Source: Silurus meridionalis (Eukaryota; Chordata; Actinopteri; Siluriformes; Siluridae). From it: 64,000 bases of DNA. A program made the translations under genes and the position numbers. Where the stretch lies: contig NC_060906.1 in NCBI RefSeq assembly GCF_014805685.1, positions 19,257,164-19,321,163 of the forward strand, read 5' to 3'. The notes below the pieces were generated by a model. It ran no database searches, was not told where the DNA came from, and saw only the letters and a list, made by a program, of their open reading frames with translations. Positions 12,540-48,837 of the stretch are shown in pieces. The first letter of the stretch is position 1, and each line of letters opens with the position of its first letter.

Positions 12540-14590
12540 AAACTGATAGAGGGTCTATGCCAGCTTGTAAATTATTTTTCAGCTTTATTATTATCTGACC
12601 AATAAATCTAAGGTTTTCTATGTGACATTTTCTATCTAACTTATTGTTAGTTATGATATCTTAAAAATACCTGCCAGTGATACAGCATGAGTAGTTTTTT
12701 CTTTTTCTTTTTACCTGATGAACGATTATAAGAACCTCATGCCTGTTTTTGTGAAGTTGGAGGAAACTAGAAAATCTGGAGGAAACCCAGTGTGCACTGG
12801 GAACATGTGGACTTATATATATTGACTCTATATATATAACTTATATAACATCTTACATTTTACCAATTTGTGAGATAATGACAACAAATCAGACTCAATA
12901 AAAATAAAAAAATAAAAATGTGCACTGCTGTTTTGACTTATTTTCACTCGTTAAGATAATACATAAGAGTCAGTACATGCTTATGATTTACAAAATAAAT
13001 GAAATGATTTTGCATTAGCTAGCCCATTTTTATGATTTCCTGGTCAACACACACCAAGTGGTAGTTTTACAAAATCCCTAGGATCATGAATACAAGGTTA
13101 ATATTGATTATCTACGCAACTAAATCCCTGCTTAAGCTAAAAGTGAAACATTTTATGCAAAGTCTGATTCTTTGCAAAACTAGAAGAAATCGGCTATGGC
13201 ACACTTGTACACAGCACAAATGCCAACAATCGGCCTCAGAAAATAACTGAATCCCCCTCCAGCTTCAGGCTACCTGGAGGAAGCGCGTTTGTTATTAAAA
13301 TCCTTTATTCTGGTTGCTCATTCTCTGCATTTCCATGCTAATGGGAGGCTAAGGACCCTCACGCTCTCATATTACAGGCTATATCAGGCCACCCGCCAGT
13401 GTGTTGTCTTGCTTTTTACAGAGTGCTTTCAATTCACATCAATTTAGGCCAATTAAACCATGCTGCATCCACTGAGAGTGCTTTAGAGCTGTGTTTCAAC
13501 CCACTCCTATCAATTAGGCCAAAGGAAAAAGATCCCAGTTTCCGTGGTGCCATGAAATTATGAGACATTTTCACTCTGTTATGGTGCGTCTTATATTTTT
13601 TTAGCTTTTCAGAAAGTCATAGTATAAATCAGAGAGGTGCCTCACCTTTTGTATGCTCTCTTCGTTTTCAGTGTCACTAAAACTGATGGTTTATCCAAAT
13701 GCGAGTGTTTGAATTAATTTACAATAATTGACAACTAAAATGACAACACAATGCATACTAATATAGCTGGAGGATGCTGATGAGGTTCTAATACCTGAAC
13801 TACAGGTTTCCATGTATACCTTTACTTACTTATCAGTAGAAAAATAATCAAGAAACGTTACCAAGATAGAGATATTAGACTCTGATACTGAGTTCTTGAG
13901 ATATCATGCTAATGATGAGAATCTCAAATAGGCACAGATATGGAACACATCAAAATAACGAGTGCTGCAATATAATATTTCCTTTATGGTCAAAAGTCAG
14001 AGTTACGATTTAAAAATCATCTACGCATTCTGATCAATCAGATTTGATTGTAGAGGACTGGCTATAGTCAATGCTGTAAGCAGACCCGTCACAGTAAAAC
14101 CTGAATTCTAATTTCGTTACGTTCTTCAGACCACTGTCCTACATGGTTCCATCATCAGATATTAAATGATCAGATTAATGGACCATAAAAGCCAGTTTTG
14201 TAGCAAAATGTGGCCGGTTCAGTTGAAGTCAATTACCGGTATTAGTGTACTATTATGTGAAGCACCTTAACCATTAGTGGCCATCAAAAACATTTTTTCA
14301 TGTCCAGTATTAGGATTACTTGTATGATGTTGGTTGTGTGTGGTTTCCTGAAATATGCTTTTAAATGGAGAATCCTCTTTTAATATAGAATGTGGTTCAA
14401 ATGGGAATACTATAATGTATCAGGCGACAACAAATAATAGTAATAATAGTAGTAGTTGTAGAAGTAGTAGTAGTTGTAGTACTTTTCCTGCCATACTACA
14501 TATATATAACAAATATATACATATATAATAAATATTATATAGATATTATAGATATATACTAGAGTAGCCAATGTGCAGCTTGTATTACAG
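12540..14590. other. Non-coding spacer with a possible conserved block
   Basis: No gene. The stretch 13240-13550 is less AT-rich, free of repeats and contains several TAAT/ATTA cores ('caatttaggccaattaaacc'). It looks like a candidate conserved non-coding element, which cannot be tested here. Confidence 0.4.
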
Positions 14591-14599
14591 TACAGATTT

Positions 14600-15850
14600 A
14601 CAGCCCTTATTGTCAAAATAGCTGACAACAAAAGTTAGTACACCCTAAGTCATAACAGCTGTATGCAGTTTAACCATGCAAAGCCACATGTCCTATTTAT
14701 CATGTTCAAGTTTTTGTGTGCTTAACAGTATTATACAAATTTGTGTATCTTGTATTATAGCAGTTAAATATGTACTTTGAGCACAGTTCTCTCATACTGA
14801 CCACTGGATGTTCAACATGGCACCTTATGGCAAAGAACTCTCCAAAGATTTGATCATTTGAATTTTGCTCTCCACAAATATGGCCTAGGCTAAACAAACA
14901 TCAGTAACACCCAGAAACTTAGTTAAAGTACATGGCCAGGGTCATACAGAGGTTTTCCAAGATGTTTTCCACTAGAAACAGGTCTCATAAGGGTCCATCA
15001 AAAAAGATGATGAGTCCTTGTGTTGTGCATCTGGTGCAGAAATGGCTAAAAAGAACAGATGCATGACTGCTGCCAGCTTTACTTCAGAGGTTGCAGAAGC
15101 AGAAGGTCTGCTTGTCAGTGCTCAGACCATACGCCGCACACTGCAACAAGTCAGTTTGCTTGGCCGTTGTCCCAGAAAAAAAATCTTCTTAAGCTGGCTT
15201 ACAAGAAAGCCTGCAAACAGTTTGTTGGAGACAACCTGTTCCAGAGCATGAATTACTGGAACCATGTCCTGTGGTCTGATGAGACTAAGAAAGACTTGTT
15301 TGGCTCAGATGGTGTCCAGCATGTGTAGTGACACCCTGATGAGAAATACCAAGAAATTGTGTCCTGCATACAGTCAAGCATAGTGGTGGTAGCATCATGG
15401 TCTAGGGCTGCATGAGTGCTGCTGGTAGTGGGGAGCTGCGGTTTATTGAGGGAAACATGGATTCCAACATGTACTGTGATATTCTGAAGCAGAACATGAT
15501 GCCCCCCTTCAGAAACTGGGCTGACCGGCAGTCTCCAGAAATAAAAACAACCCCCAACACACCGCCAAGATGATAATTGCCTTGCTGAGGAAGATAAAGG
15601 TGAATGTGATGGAGTGGTCAAGTATGTCTCCAGACCTGAACCCTATTGAGCACCTGTGGGGATCCTGAAGTTAAAGGTGGAGAAGCACCATGTGTCATTC
15701 AGCAGCTTTGTGATATCATTATGGTGAAAGTAAAAGAGGATCCCAGCAACAACCTGTGCAACTCTGGTGAATTCCATGCTCAGGAGAATTATTGCAGTGC
15801 TAAATAACAATGGTGCTCACACAAAATATTGACACTTTAGACACAGTTTT
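14600..15850 (+). mobile_element. Tc1-like DNA transposon, broken
   Basis: A near full-length but decayed Tc1-like element. It starts near 'gctgacaacaaaagttagta' (14620). Transposase text follows on the + strand: the DNA-binding region at about 15010-15180, the catalytic 'WNHVLWSDETK' with the first Asp at about 15255-15290, 'GSDGVQHV' at 15302-15325, and 'SPDLNPIEHLW' at about 15628-15660. These pieces lie in different frames and are cut by stops, so no protein is made. Element ends are approximate. Confidence 0.8.
15018..15810 (+). pseudogene. Tc1-type transposase pseudogene
   Basis: Coding remnant of a DD34E transposase. The frame switches at least once between about 15150 and 15190, a stop follows 'GSDGVQHV' at 15326-15328 where Trp is usual, and the later 'SPDLNPIEHLW' segment is again out of frame with neighbouring text. 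The first Asp ('SDETK') and the 'SPDLNPIE' segment are visible. It is dead; any mobility would need another copy's enzyme. Confidence 0.8.
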
Positions 15851-15859
15851 GACATGTAA

Positions 15860-17170
15860 AGATATTATATTATGTTATTTTTATGATATGATATGATATT
15901 AAATTCATTAATTAGCCTAGAAAGCTTTTAGATACAGGTATATTTAACATAAATTTTGCCTTATAAAAAACAGAGTAATTACCAGATATCCTTTTTAACC
16001 ATTAGTCATTAAAAAACCCATAAGCCAATTTCACAATTTCATTCTGATCTATTAAAATATACCTTTTTAATTCCAGATTATAAATAACTATCCCATAACA
16101 TCACACTCAAAAGACATACATTACTGTAGATGAGAAATCTTGGACCGTATTTTATATTGTGGTAATGCAGAATCTTTGAGGCTGTCAACTGAGGCAACTT
16201 TGATTGTGTATGAATTTTAGCCATGGTAGATAATGGTGCTCATTCTCTTTACTAAACAAAGCAGTCTTAAAGAAGGTGCTCTTCAAAGAGGCCCATGGTT
16301 CATGACCCTGGCTGAGCCGCGGAGGTGTAAATTGATCTATTGTGCTGTCTGAATTCATCTTAAGCTTTTCATGTTGAGCTTTTCATGCATCCCAAACTGT
16401 CGCTAATCACAACATCGAAAGGGGGACTGTGAATAATGGCTAATGTGGATTTACTGTGAGCAAATGAATTTATTTAATTCAATTACACAAAATATTGTTT
16501 TCCAGCCTTTGGCCTTAGAGTGTTTAGTACCACTGCTGACATTTTTTACATTAAAAATAAAGACACAGTGAAATAATGTACTGCAATAATGTGAAGCAAC
16601 ACTATTTCATTTCAAGACTGTTTCTTCATTTATTTTTTCAGTTATCCATCTATTCTTAAGAACGAAAGAACACTGTGAATCCATCACAGGGCATTGCATT
16701 CACACACTCACACCCTCATTAATATCAACTAAAAGCTGGTAGTCTGGAAATGTGTTAAGGAAACCTTTTCTTTCTAATTCCACCAAGTAATCAAATAAAC
16801 AAACAAACAAATTAAGTAAATAAGTAAAGTAAATCATATAAATAAATAAAGTTAAAATTTATTTCATAAATGCTTAGAGCATCAAGTGCTATTTGTATAT
16901 GATATTTTATTAACAATATAATATACACTTCAAGTGATAGTAGAGAAAAAGAAATTGATTTTATACTTGTTTTACAAAAACAACAAGTAATATACCATTA
17001 GGTGTCTGGGGAAAATAAATGATAAGAATGAGGACAAATTGCTGGTGCATAATGTATTGGTATGTAGTTTACAGTGGAATATCCATTTAGTACAAATACT
17101 CAAATAGTTCAATTTTAGTTCTCAGATCTAATCTGGCTGTAAATTATGCTTGTTCTAATACTTTATATAT
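15860..17170. other. Non-coding spacer
   Basis: No gene. The block at about 16150-16440 is repeat-free and less AT-rich ('gctgagccgcggaggtgtaa'), a weak candidate for a conserved non-coding element. Confidence 0.4.
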
Positions 17171-17174
17171 AATT

Positions 17175-17213
17175 TTTTGTTTGTTTGTTTGTTTGTTTGT
17201 TTGTTTGTTTGTT
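17175..17213 (+). repeat. (GTTT)n microsatellite
   Basis: About nine GTTT units, which read (AAAC)n on the minus strand. They lie about 115 bp beyond the RT text of the minus-strand LINE and could be its 3' tail. Confidence 0.9.
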
Positions 17214-17319
17214 AAATTTTGTAACAGTCAGTCATTTTTTATAATTTTTTTATAATTTTAGCAATAGACTAACCCACAATGGAACACAGTCTACAAACAT
17301 AGCTTCCTGTGATATGCAG

Positions 17320-19445
17320 TCAATCACATTCACCATTCACAACCACCATATAATTCTGTTTTACTCCTACTGACTTTCATTCCCCTTCTCTCCAGCACAT
17401 ACCTCCACCTCTCCAGGCTCTTCTCAACCTGTTCCCTACTCTCGCCACAAATCCCAATATCATCCGCAAACATCATAGTCCATGGAGACTCCTGTCTGAC
17501 CTTGTCCGTCAACCTGTCCATCACCACTGCAAACAGGAAAGGGCTCAGAACCGATCCTTGATGCAGTCCAACCTCCATCTTGAACCAGTCTGTCGTTCCT
17601 ACTGCACACTTCACTGCCGTCACACTGTCCTTATACATGTCCTGCACCACCCTCACATACTTCTCTGACACACCTGACTTACTCATACAATATCACAAGT
17701 CCTCTCTCGGCACCCTGTTGTACGCTTTCTCTAAATCCACAAACACACAATGCCTCTGCTCCTGACCTTCTCTACACTTCTCCATCAACATTCTCAAAGC
17801 AAATAAGCCATCTGTGGTGCTCTTCCTCGGCATGAAACCATACTGTTGCTCACAGATGGTCACCTCTTCTCTTAGCCTGGCTTCCAATACTCTTTCCGAT
17901 AACTTGACTTACTGCAGGTCTGCACATCTCCCTTATTCTTAAAGATCGGTACCAGCACACTTCTTCTTCATTCCTCAGGCATCTTCTCAACTTCCAGAAT
18001 CTTGTTAAATAATCTGGTTAAAAACTCCACTGCCATCTCTCCTAAACATCTCCACGCTTCTACGGTATGTCATCTGGTCCAACTGACTTTCCATTCTTCA
18101 TCCTCTTAATCGCTGCGCTCACTTCCTCCTTACTAATCCTATCCACTTCTTGCTTCACCATCTCCACACCATCCACTCTTCTCTCTCTCTCATTTTCCTT
18201 GTTCATCAGCTGCTCAAAATACTCCCTCCATCTTCTCAGCACATTCTCCTCACTAGTCAACACATTTCCATCTCCATCCTTTATTGCTCTAATTTGCAGC
18301 AAATCCTTTCCAGCTCGGTCCCTCAGCCTGGCCAATCGGTATAAATCCTTTTCTCCTTCCTTAGTGTCCAACTTTACATACAACTCCTCATATGCCTTTA
18401 CCTTGGCTTTCACCACATCAATCTTCACCTGCTGCCGCATCTCCTTGTAGTCCTACTTTTCTCATCACTCTGTCGATTCCAATTCTGTTTCTCCAACCCT
18501 CTTTCTCCTTATACTTTTATATTCCACCACCATGTCTTCCTTTCTATTTCCAGATGTCACACCAAGTACCTTTCTAGCTGTCTCCCTTATCACTTCTGCA
18601 GTATTTCACCACCACCGAGCCCCTGTCTGACCTCTTCCCTGAACCTCACACTACAGTCTTCCTTCTTCAGTTTCCACCATCTTACTCTTCTTTCAGTCCT
18701 CACTCTCCTCCTCTTCTTCTTCACCTAAAAAACCTTCCTACAGACCACCATCTGATGCTGTCTAGCTACTCTGTCCCCCGCCAACACCTTACAGTCTCCT
18801 ACAGAGAACATAGTCCACCTGTGTGCACCTTCCTCCACTTTTATTTCACCCTATGCTCCTCCTTCTCCTTAAAATAAGTATTCACCACTTCCATTTCCAT
18901 CCTTTTAGCAAAATCTACCACCATCGGCCCTTCCACATTCCTCTCCTTAAAACCATACATATTAATCACCTCCTCATCCCCTCTCTTCCCTTCACCTACA
19001 TGCCCATTAAAGTCTGCCCCAATCACCAATCGTTCATTCCTAGGTACACCTTCTACCACATCTTACTCACTCCAGAGTTTTTCCTTCTCCTCCATTTCAC
19101 AACCCACTTGTGGAGCATAAGCACTGATGACATCTATCATCACCCCTTCAACTTCCAGCTTCACGTTCATCACCTATCAGGAACTTTTTTCACCTCCACT
19201 GCCCTCTTACTAAACTCTTCCTTCAGAATCACCCCTACACCATTTCTCTTAGCATCCACACCATGATAAAACAATTTAAACCCACCTCCAGTGTTCCTCG
19301 TCTTACACCCTTTCCACCTTGTCTCCTGAACACACAACATATCTACCTTTCTCCTCTCCATAATATCAGTTATCTCTCTCGCTTTACCTGTCATAGTATC
19401 AACATTTAAAGTAACCTCCACTCTCCTCCACTTCTTCTTTCCCTG
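17320..19445 (-). mobile_element. Non-LTR retrotransposon (LINE), decayed, minus strand
   Basis: Read on the minus strand from 19421 down to 17330, the order is that of an AP-endonuclease LINE. The endonuclease N-terminus comes first ('VDMLCVQETRWKG', 'GVDAKRNGVGVILKEE', 19421-19170). The 'ADFNGHVGEG' endonuclease segment follows (19059-18841). Next is a linker and N-terminal RT region ending 'MKNGKSVGPDDIP' (18440-18060), then RT palm motifs 'QYGFMPRKSTTDGLFALR' and 'VFVDLEKAYNRVPRE' (17887-17693), and last 'GLHQGSVLSPFLF' with the catalytic 'FADD' box (17686-17330). Frames are broken in at least four places. The layout fits the compact RTE/Rex-type clades; the exact clade is not certain. 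Confidence 0.85.
17330..19421 (-). pseudogene. LINE endonuclease/reverse transcriptase pseudogene
   Basis: The single long ORF of the element above, now in at least five open pieces: 19421-19170, 19059-18841, 18440-18060, 17887-17693 and 17686-17330, on the minus strand. The endonuclease 'QETRWKG' and the RT 'FADD' motifs survive. Stops and shifts between pieces rule out a product. Loss of spacing between 18841 and 18440 suggests further decay or deletion. Confidence 0.8.
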
Positions 19446-19449
19446 CTGT

Positions 19450-21835
19450 CTCTGTAGATGTGTTCCTTCTCTCCTTTTCCTCCTTCAGACTTGATTATGC
19501 CAATCTTGGTCAAGTCTTGGACACTGAAATGTTTGTGTGTGTGTGTGGGAAAAGTGTGTCAGGTATGGGAGAATTGCAACACCGCATTGTCACTAAGCTG
19601 GGCTGAAACGCATCTTACTAACCAAATAAATCCAGCTAATAACAGACTAACTGTCCACATAGTTTCGTCATTAATAACCATGCTAATGGTCAAACTAAAC
19701 TGAACCAAAGAATGAACAGCAAAACCGATTTAATAAATATACCCTGAATGTGCATAGCCAACATATTTAAATCTTGAGGAAAGTTTTTAAAGTTTACATT
19801 GTAAGAAGCAGGCATAATTATGATGGTCTGTGATATTGAGCAAATGCATTTATGGTCCTCTTTGTGTCGCCTCATTAAGTGCAAGGCCAATTCATTAAGT
19901 AATTGGTCCCTGGTTGTTTATGAGTATTAAGGTTGTCTTTTCAGAAACATTTGAGAGACGCATTGTCCTTGTCTTGCATGTTATGAATACGAATGAGAGC
20001 TGGACCTGATGCTCACAGATACTACAATAGCAGGTATGCAGTTAAGGATTGAGGGGGGATATTCTGATCCAGGGTCAGTGCTTTATGTGAATGCTGCTTG
20101 TGTACAATGAAGTCTGATTGAATAGAACTGGTTTTCTGTTGAATGGCCCTGGAAGTGTATTACAATTTTATTTACATTGTACATAATAATGGGTGTAGTT
20201 TTTATGCCTACACAAAAGTGACCATGATTACATTTAGATCTTCTTATTTCTTGATAAAGACATGGAAATAGGAAACTTGTGTTTTTTTTTAGTCTTTCCA
20301 TAAAAGCAAGGATACAGTCTGCAAATTAAATGTGTTACTTGATTGATCATTAGAGCAGATGGAAATGTAGAAAAGGTGAAGCAGCTTCAGATTGGCATTT
20401 TGTGTGACACTGAAGTGATATCAAAAGTGATAGTTAAATGTACAGAAAGCTTGAATTAGTGTTTAAGATTTTTTCAAAAATGAAGAGCACATGAATAGAT
20501 TTTATACTTCTTTATTTAAACACACATTTTCACATATACAATCAAACCTAATGACAATTTAGAGAAGCCAGACCACCTAACAGCTAGGGGGAGGTAAGAG
20601 GAAACAGGAGAACCAGAGAAAACTCACACAGACACAGAAAAAGCATATGAAAATCCATTCAGACAGTAACACAAGCTCAAAATTCAAACAAACCCTGGAT
20701 CCATGAGGAAACGATGCTACATGTGGCCTATTCCACCTGTTCCAAAACTTGCCATTTAATATAAGAAAGTGTATGGGTCACTTTTTATGTATTCATTTGT
20801 GCATCTTGTTGTGTGCTTTTTAAAAAACATCTAAAAGAAGACACTTCAAAAGGCCCAATAATAATTAATGTTTTGAACAAAAAAGGTGTGCAGGCAATAA
20901 GATGGATTAATGAATACAGCCTTTGTTTTGTTTTTTAATAAGATGACAGTGCACAATGTTCAGATTTAAGGAGAACATGAAAATAAGAAGTGAGCTGCTA
21001 CATATGCAACAGGCTACATCAAAGCCTCCGCATTGAGACAAGCTTCATACCAAGAACCCTGTATATCATCCCCTGCCTGTTATTAGCAAAAGAACAGAAA
21101 CGCAGCCTACTAATATAAGTGCAATTAAAACACATTAACCCCTTGCTGAATGCATGATCACAGCACTGACCTACAGGTGAACTGTTCATCTGCTTTAATT
21201 GGTTGAAGTGTGCAATGAAATCAGCAGCTGAATCCTAAATGACAAAAGCTTCTTCAGCATAAGATATTCAGCAAATATCACGCTGTATGAGTCAGTATTT
21301 TATTAAATAATGCTCTAACATTAAATGAGGCTCTTAGTTCTTTCATCTTGGAAGACAAGTAGGTAGAAAACGCATGTAAGCTATAGAGAGAATTAACTTG
21401 TCAATAATGCCACTTACATGCGTGATTACATGAATTAAATTTGACCAGATGAAAAAAAAAATGTGAAAAAGCACTTTTTCTTTCTAGGTTCAGCTGCTTA
21501 ATTGGAAATTTAAAAAAAAGACTGTGTGTGAATAATATCTGATCTGGAAAAATAAATACTAGACCTGAAAAAAAAATGTATAAATGAAGGTATAATTGCA
21601 TTTGGGCAAACACTTGAATGTGCCCTGAATGTGAAATTTTCCCTATTTAAGGAAAATAAATACATAAGAATAAACTAGAAAGAAATGCATAAAAAATAAA
21701 ACCATGTGCATTACATTTAAATAGAAAATATGTGAGAATATTACATGCCATACAAATATCATAACTAGAAAAACGTTTTTTAATTAAATTGAGAAAACAC
21801 CTTACAAAATGAAGCACATCCCCTGAAAGAGACAA
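19450..21835. other. Non-coding spacer
   Basis: No gene. A pair of direct 'ttcattaagt'-like repeats with an embedded 'ttaagtg' lies at 19872-19900 and is noted under findings. The rest is AT-rich and featureless. Confidence 0.4.

Positions 21836-21838
<3 letters not shown>

Positions 21839-21930
<92 letters not shown>
21839..21930 (+). repeat. (GT)n(AT)n compound microsatellite
   Basis: (GT)n from 21839 to 21873 runs straight into (AT)n up to 21930, directly against the left end of a Tc1-derived element at 21931. Tc1 elements insert at TA, so the array was a natural target. Confidence 0.95.
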
Positions 21931-21933
<3 letters not shown>

Positions 21934-22483
21934 CACAGACCAAAGGTTTGGACACACCTTCTCATTCAAATATTATTTTTTTTTTTTTTATGACTATGAA
22001 AATTGTAGATTCACACTGAAGGCATCAAAACTATGAATTAACATGTGGAATTATATATGGAATTATATACATAACAAAAAAGTGTGAAACAACTGAAAAA
22101 TGTCATATTCTAGGTTCTTCAAAGTAGCCATCTTTTGCTTTGATTACTGCTTTGCACACTCTTGGCATTCTCTTGATGAGCTTCAAGAGGTAGTCACCTG
22201 AAATGGTCTTCCAACAGTCTTGAAGGAGTTCCCCGAGAGATGCTTGGCACTTGTTGGCCCTTTTGCCTTCACTCTGCGGTCCAGCTCACCCCTAAACCAT
22301 CTCGATTGGGTTCAGGTCCGGTGACTGTGGAGGCCAGGTCATCTGGCGCAGCACCCCATCACTCTCCTTCTTGGTCAAATAGCCCTTGATGCCTTCCGTG
22401 TGACTCTACAATTTTTATAGTCATGAAAATAAAGAAAACTCTTTGAATGAGAAGGTGTGTCCAAACTTTTGGTCTGTACTGTA
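21931..22483 (-). mobile_element. Internally deleted Tc1-like transposon
   Basis: Ends are inverted copies: 'cagaccaaaggtttggacac' on the left (21936-21955) and 'gtgtccaaacttttggtctg' on the right (22458-22477). The left part carries antisense text of the region before the transposase C-terminus ('cgattgggttcaggtccggt', antisense of the '-PDLNPIE-' box, at 22302-22321). The centre jumps at about 22390 to the right-hand terminal region, so the catalytic domain is deleted. Non-autonomous copy. Confidence 0.8.
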
Positions 22484-22599
22484 TATAGATATGAGGGATC
22501 CTTGGGATAAGAGACGGCCCACCACACCACCGTCAACAAACCTGAGTGAACGTGTGAGAGTAAGGGACCATTGCAACTAATGCTGATCCCATCAGAGAG

Positions 22600-22765
22600 A
22601 CTCTCATTTACATTATCATTTCACATTTGTACAACTAAACAGCTGTGGGGTTAAGGGTCTTGATCAGGGGCCAAAAAGTGGCATCTTGTGGCAGGGATTG
22701 ACTCATAACCATCAGTTTTAAAGTCTATTGCCTTAATCACTAAGCTACCACCTTCCTGCGGTGGA
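22600..22765 (+). repeat. Teleost interspersed repeat, copy A
   Basis: Block with 'ggttaagggtcttgatcagg' and 'aagctaccaccttcctgc', related to the copy at 26470-26640 in xrn2 intron 3. A very common teleost repeat with a 'gcttaaccactgagctacca'-type end. Class not assigned. Confidence 0.5.
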
Positions 22766-22895
22766 GAGACTGGCCAAATGAGATATTTAATTGTTGTTAT
22801 TTCAGAAATGAATATGAAAGTTTTATTTAGTATTTGTGTTGAAATCTTGGGGAATATTTGTCTAAACCCTGCAGTGTGTTGTCAGATGTGTTCTT

Positions 22896-23137
22896 GTTTT
22901 CGCCTGTAGAGGGCGCTCGTTTCTTTCCACAGACTTCCTGAAAGTCCATCATGAACCCGGACATGAATCCTTCCTATGCTATAAACGTAGCCGATACGCT
23001 AACATTATACAACGCGTTGTCATTAATTAGTGCTAAACGATAGCGTCTTGTTTTTTTTACACAATCAATTGGCGGTTTTTGGTAACGAAAGTGGTTTTTA
23101 AAGCTATTTTTTTAAGAAAGGCGTGTTTTAGCTGAAG
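22896..23137 (+). promoter_or_regulatory. Probable xrn2 promoter and 5' UTR
   Basis: The 240 bp before the xrn2 start codon are less AT-rich than the flanks and hold several CpGs ('aaacgtagccgatacgct', 'acaacgcgttgtcattaatt'). A 'gtagagggcgctcg' motif at 22907-22920 resembles a CTCF-type core. No TATA box at a fixed distance. The transcription start cannot be set from sequence alone. Confidence 0.45.
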
Positions 23138-47415
<24,278 letters not shown>

Positions 47416-48837
47416 AACAGTAGACCTATGTGAAGGAGATGTTAGTGTCTGCGTCTTGCTTTTTTTTTGCGAAACATAACTTTTTTTTTTTTTTTGGTGG
47501 ACTGTTAAATTTCTTTTTTAAGAAAAACTCTGGTTTTACTCTGTATAACAGTTTTTATGTACTGATTTTGTAATTCCTGTTACATTTAAGAAATACATAT
47601 CAAATACATTTTTTTGTGTGAGCGTGGTGTCGTCATCAAAATACCAGATCAGCTGGAATATTTTCTACTGACGCCTGAATGTGTGTCTGCAAGAGATGCT
47701 CAGTTTGCATTTCTCCAGTATGTTTCATCCAGAGCTTAAATATTCATAGGCTCCACATAATAGACAATTATAAATGTAGATCTAGGAGTCGAACACTATT
47801 TTAAATGAGAATGGAATAATTAGGTTAATGGACAATTGTCTTCATCTGAAATCAGAAGTCTGCACATTCAGCAGCTGAAATCACTTACGTGTTAACTTCA
47901 GTGGTTGATCTGATCATCTCTCCTCTTTCGGTTCAAATTCCTTTTTTTTTTTTAAATGAATTAATATTCAAAAATTCATTTTAAAAAAGCGATTATCGAG
48001 AATATCTGAAATATACACATGATGGAATAGCAGGTTTTTTTATTTCCCCCCAACCTAATTAATTATAATGCTAAATTCCTACAGCTTTTTAGTCTGTGGA
48101 CCAAACCTGAGCCAAAGAAATTAACAAATTGAGTTTTTAAATTTTTTTTGTTAGTCTATTAATTTTAATTATGGATGTTTTATTAGCTTGTAGTGAAAAT
48201 AAATAAATACATTTTTTGGGGATGAGGAATATCATTAATTTTTTTAATATGAACTATTAAATAAATATGAACCATTTTTCACCACCAATTCCACGTGTAA
48301 CAAATCAGAGTCGATTAATGGCGCAATATGAATTTATTAAAACCCATAGTATAAATCTCCAGCTAATTGTTTTTTTTCATAACAGTAGATTGATTTCACA
48401 TTGCTGGGGAAAAAAAGCTGCAAATTATTCAGAAGGGTTTTATTGTTAAATGTAATTTTAGATGTTTCAGTAGGTTTTGCTTAAATTACAAAAAAAAAAA
48501 AAAAAGTTGTAAACTGCATAAATTCTCGCGCTGTCGGATGTGTTTTATACTTTGCGTCTAAAAAGTTGAAAGTATCTTACAAAAGGTAGATAAAAGACAG
48601 ATGTGGAAAATGAATTTTTTTTTTTTTTTTTTTTTATAACCCGGATGTTTATCCAGCCCATTAAACAGTTTGGTTACTCCGATTGTGACATTTTATTTCA
48701 GGAGGAATGGAGTCTAAAAAAAAATCCCGACTTTTATACATGTTGAAACGAACTGTTTTCTGGTTCAATTGTTCCCGTAGTCTTTAGGCTTTTTCCCCCG
48801 GTCCGGTCCGGTTCGGTTTGGTTTCACGTTTATTCGT
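47416..48837. other. Convergent 3' region between xrn2 and nkx2.4
   Basis: Contains the 3' UTR of xrn2 on the + strand (no perfect AATAAA within 200 bp; 'aaatacat' at about 47590-47615 may be a variant). It also holds the 3' UTR of nkx2.4 on the minus strand, with AATAAA on that strand at 48828-48833 (overlapping the stop region) and at 48692-48697. Otherwise AT-rich with poly-A and poly-T runs. Confidence 0.5.

Noticed and set aside
18067..18450. 127-codon + strand frame, Ser/Leu/Phe-rich
   Set aside because: Antisense of the LINE linker/RT segment on the minus strand, which carries the recognisable motifs.
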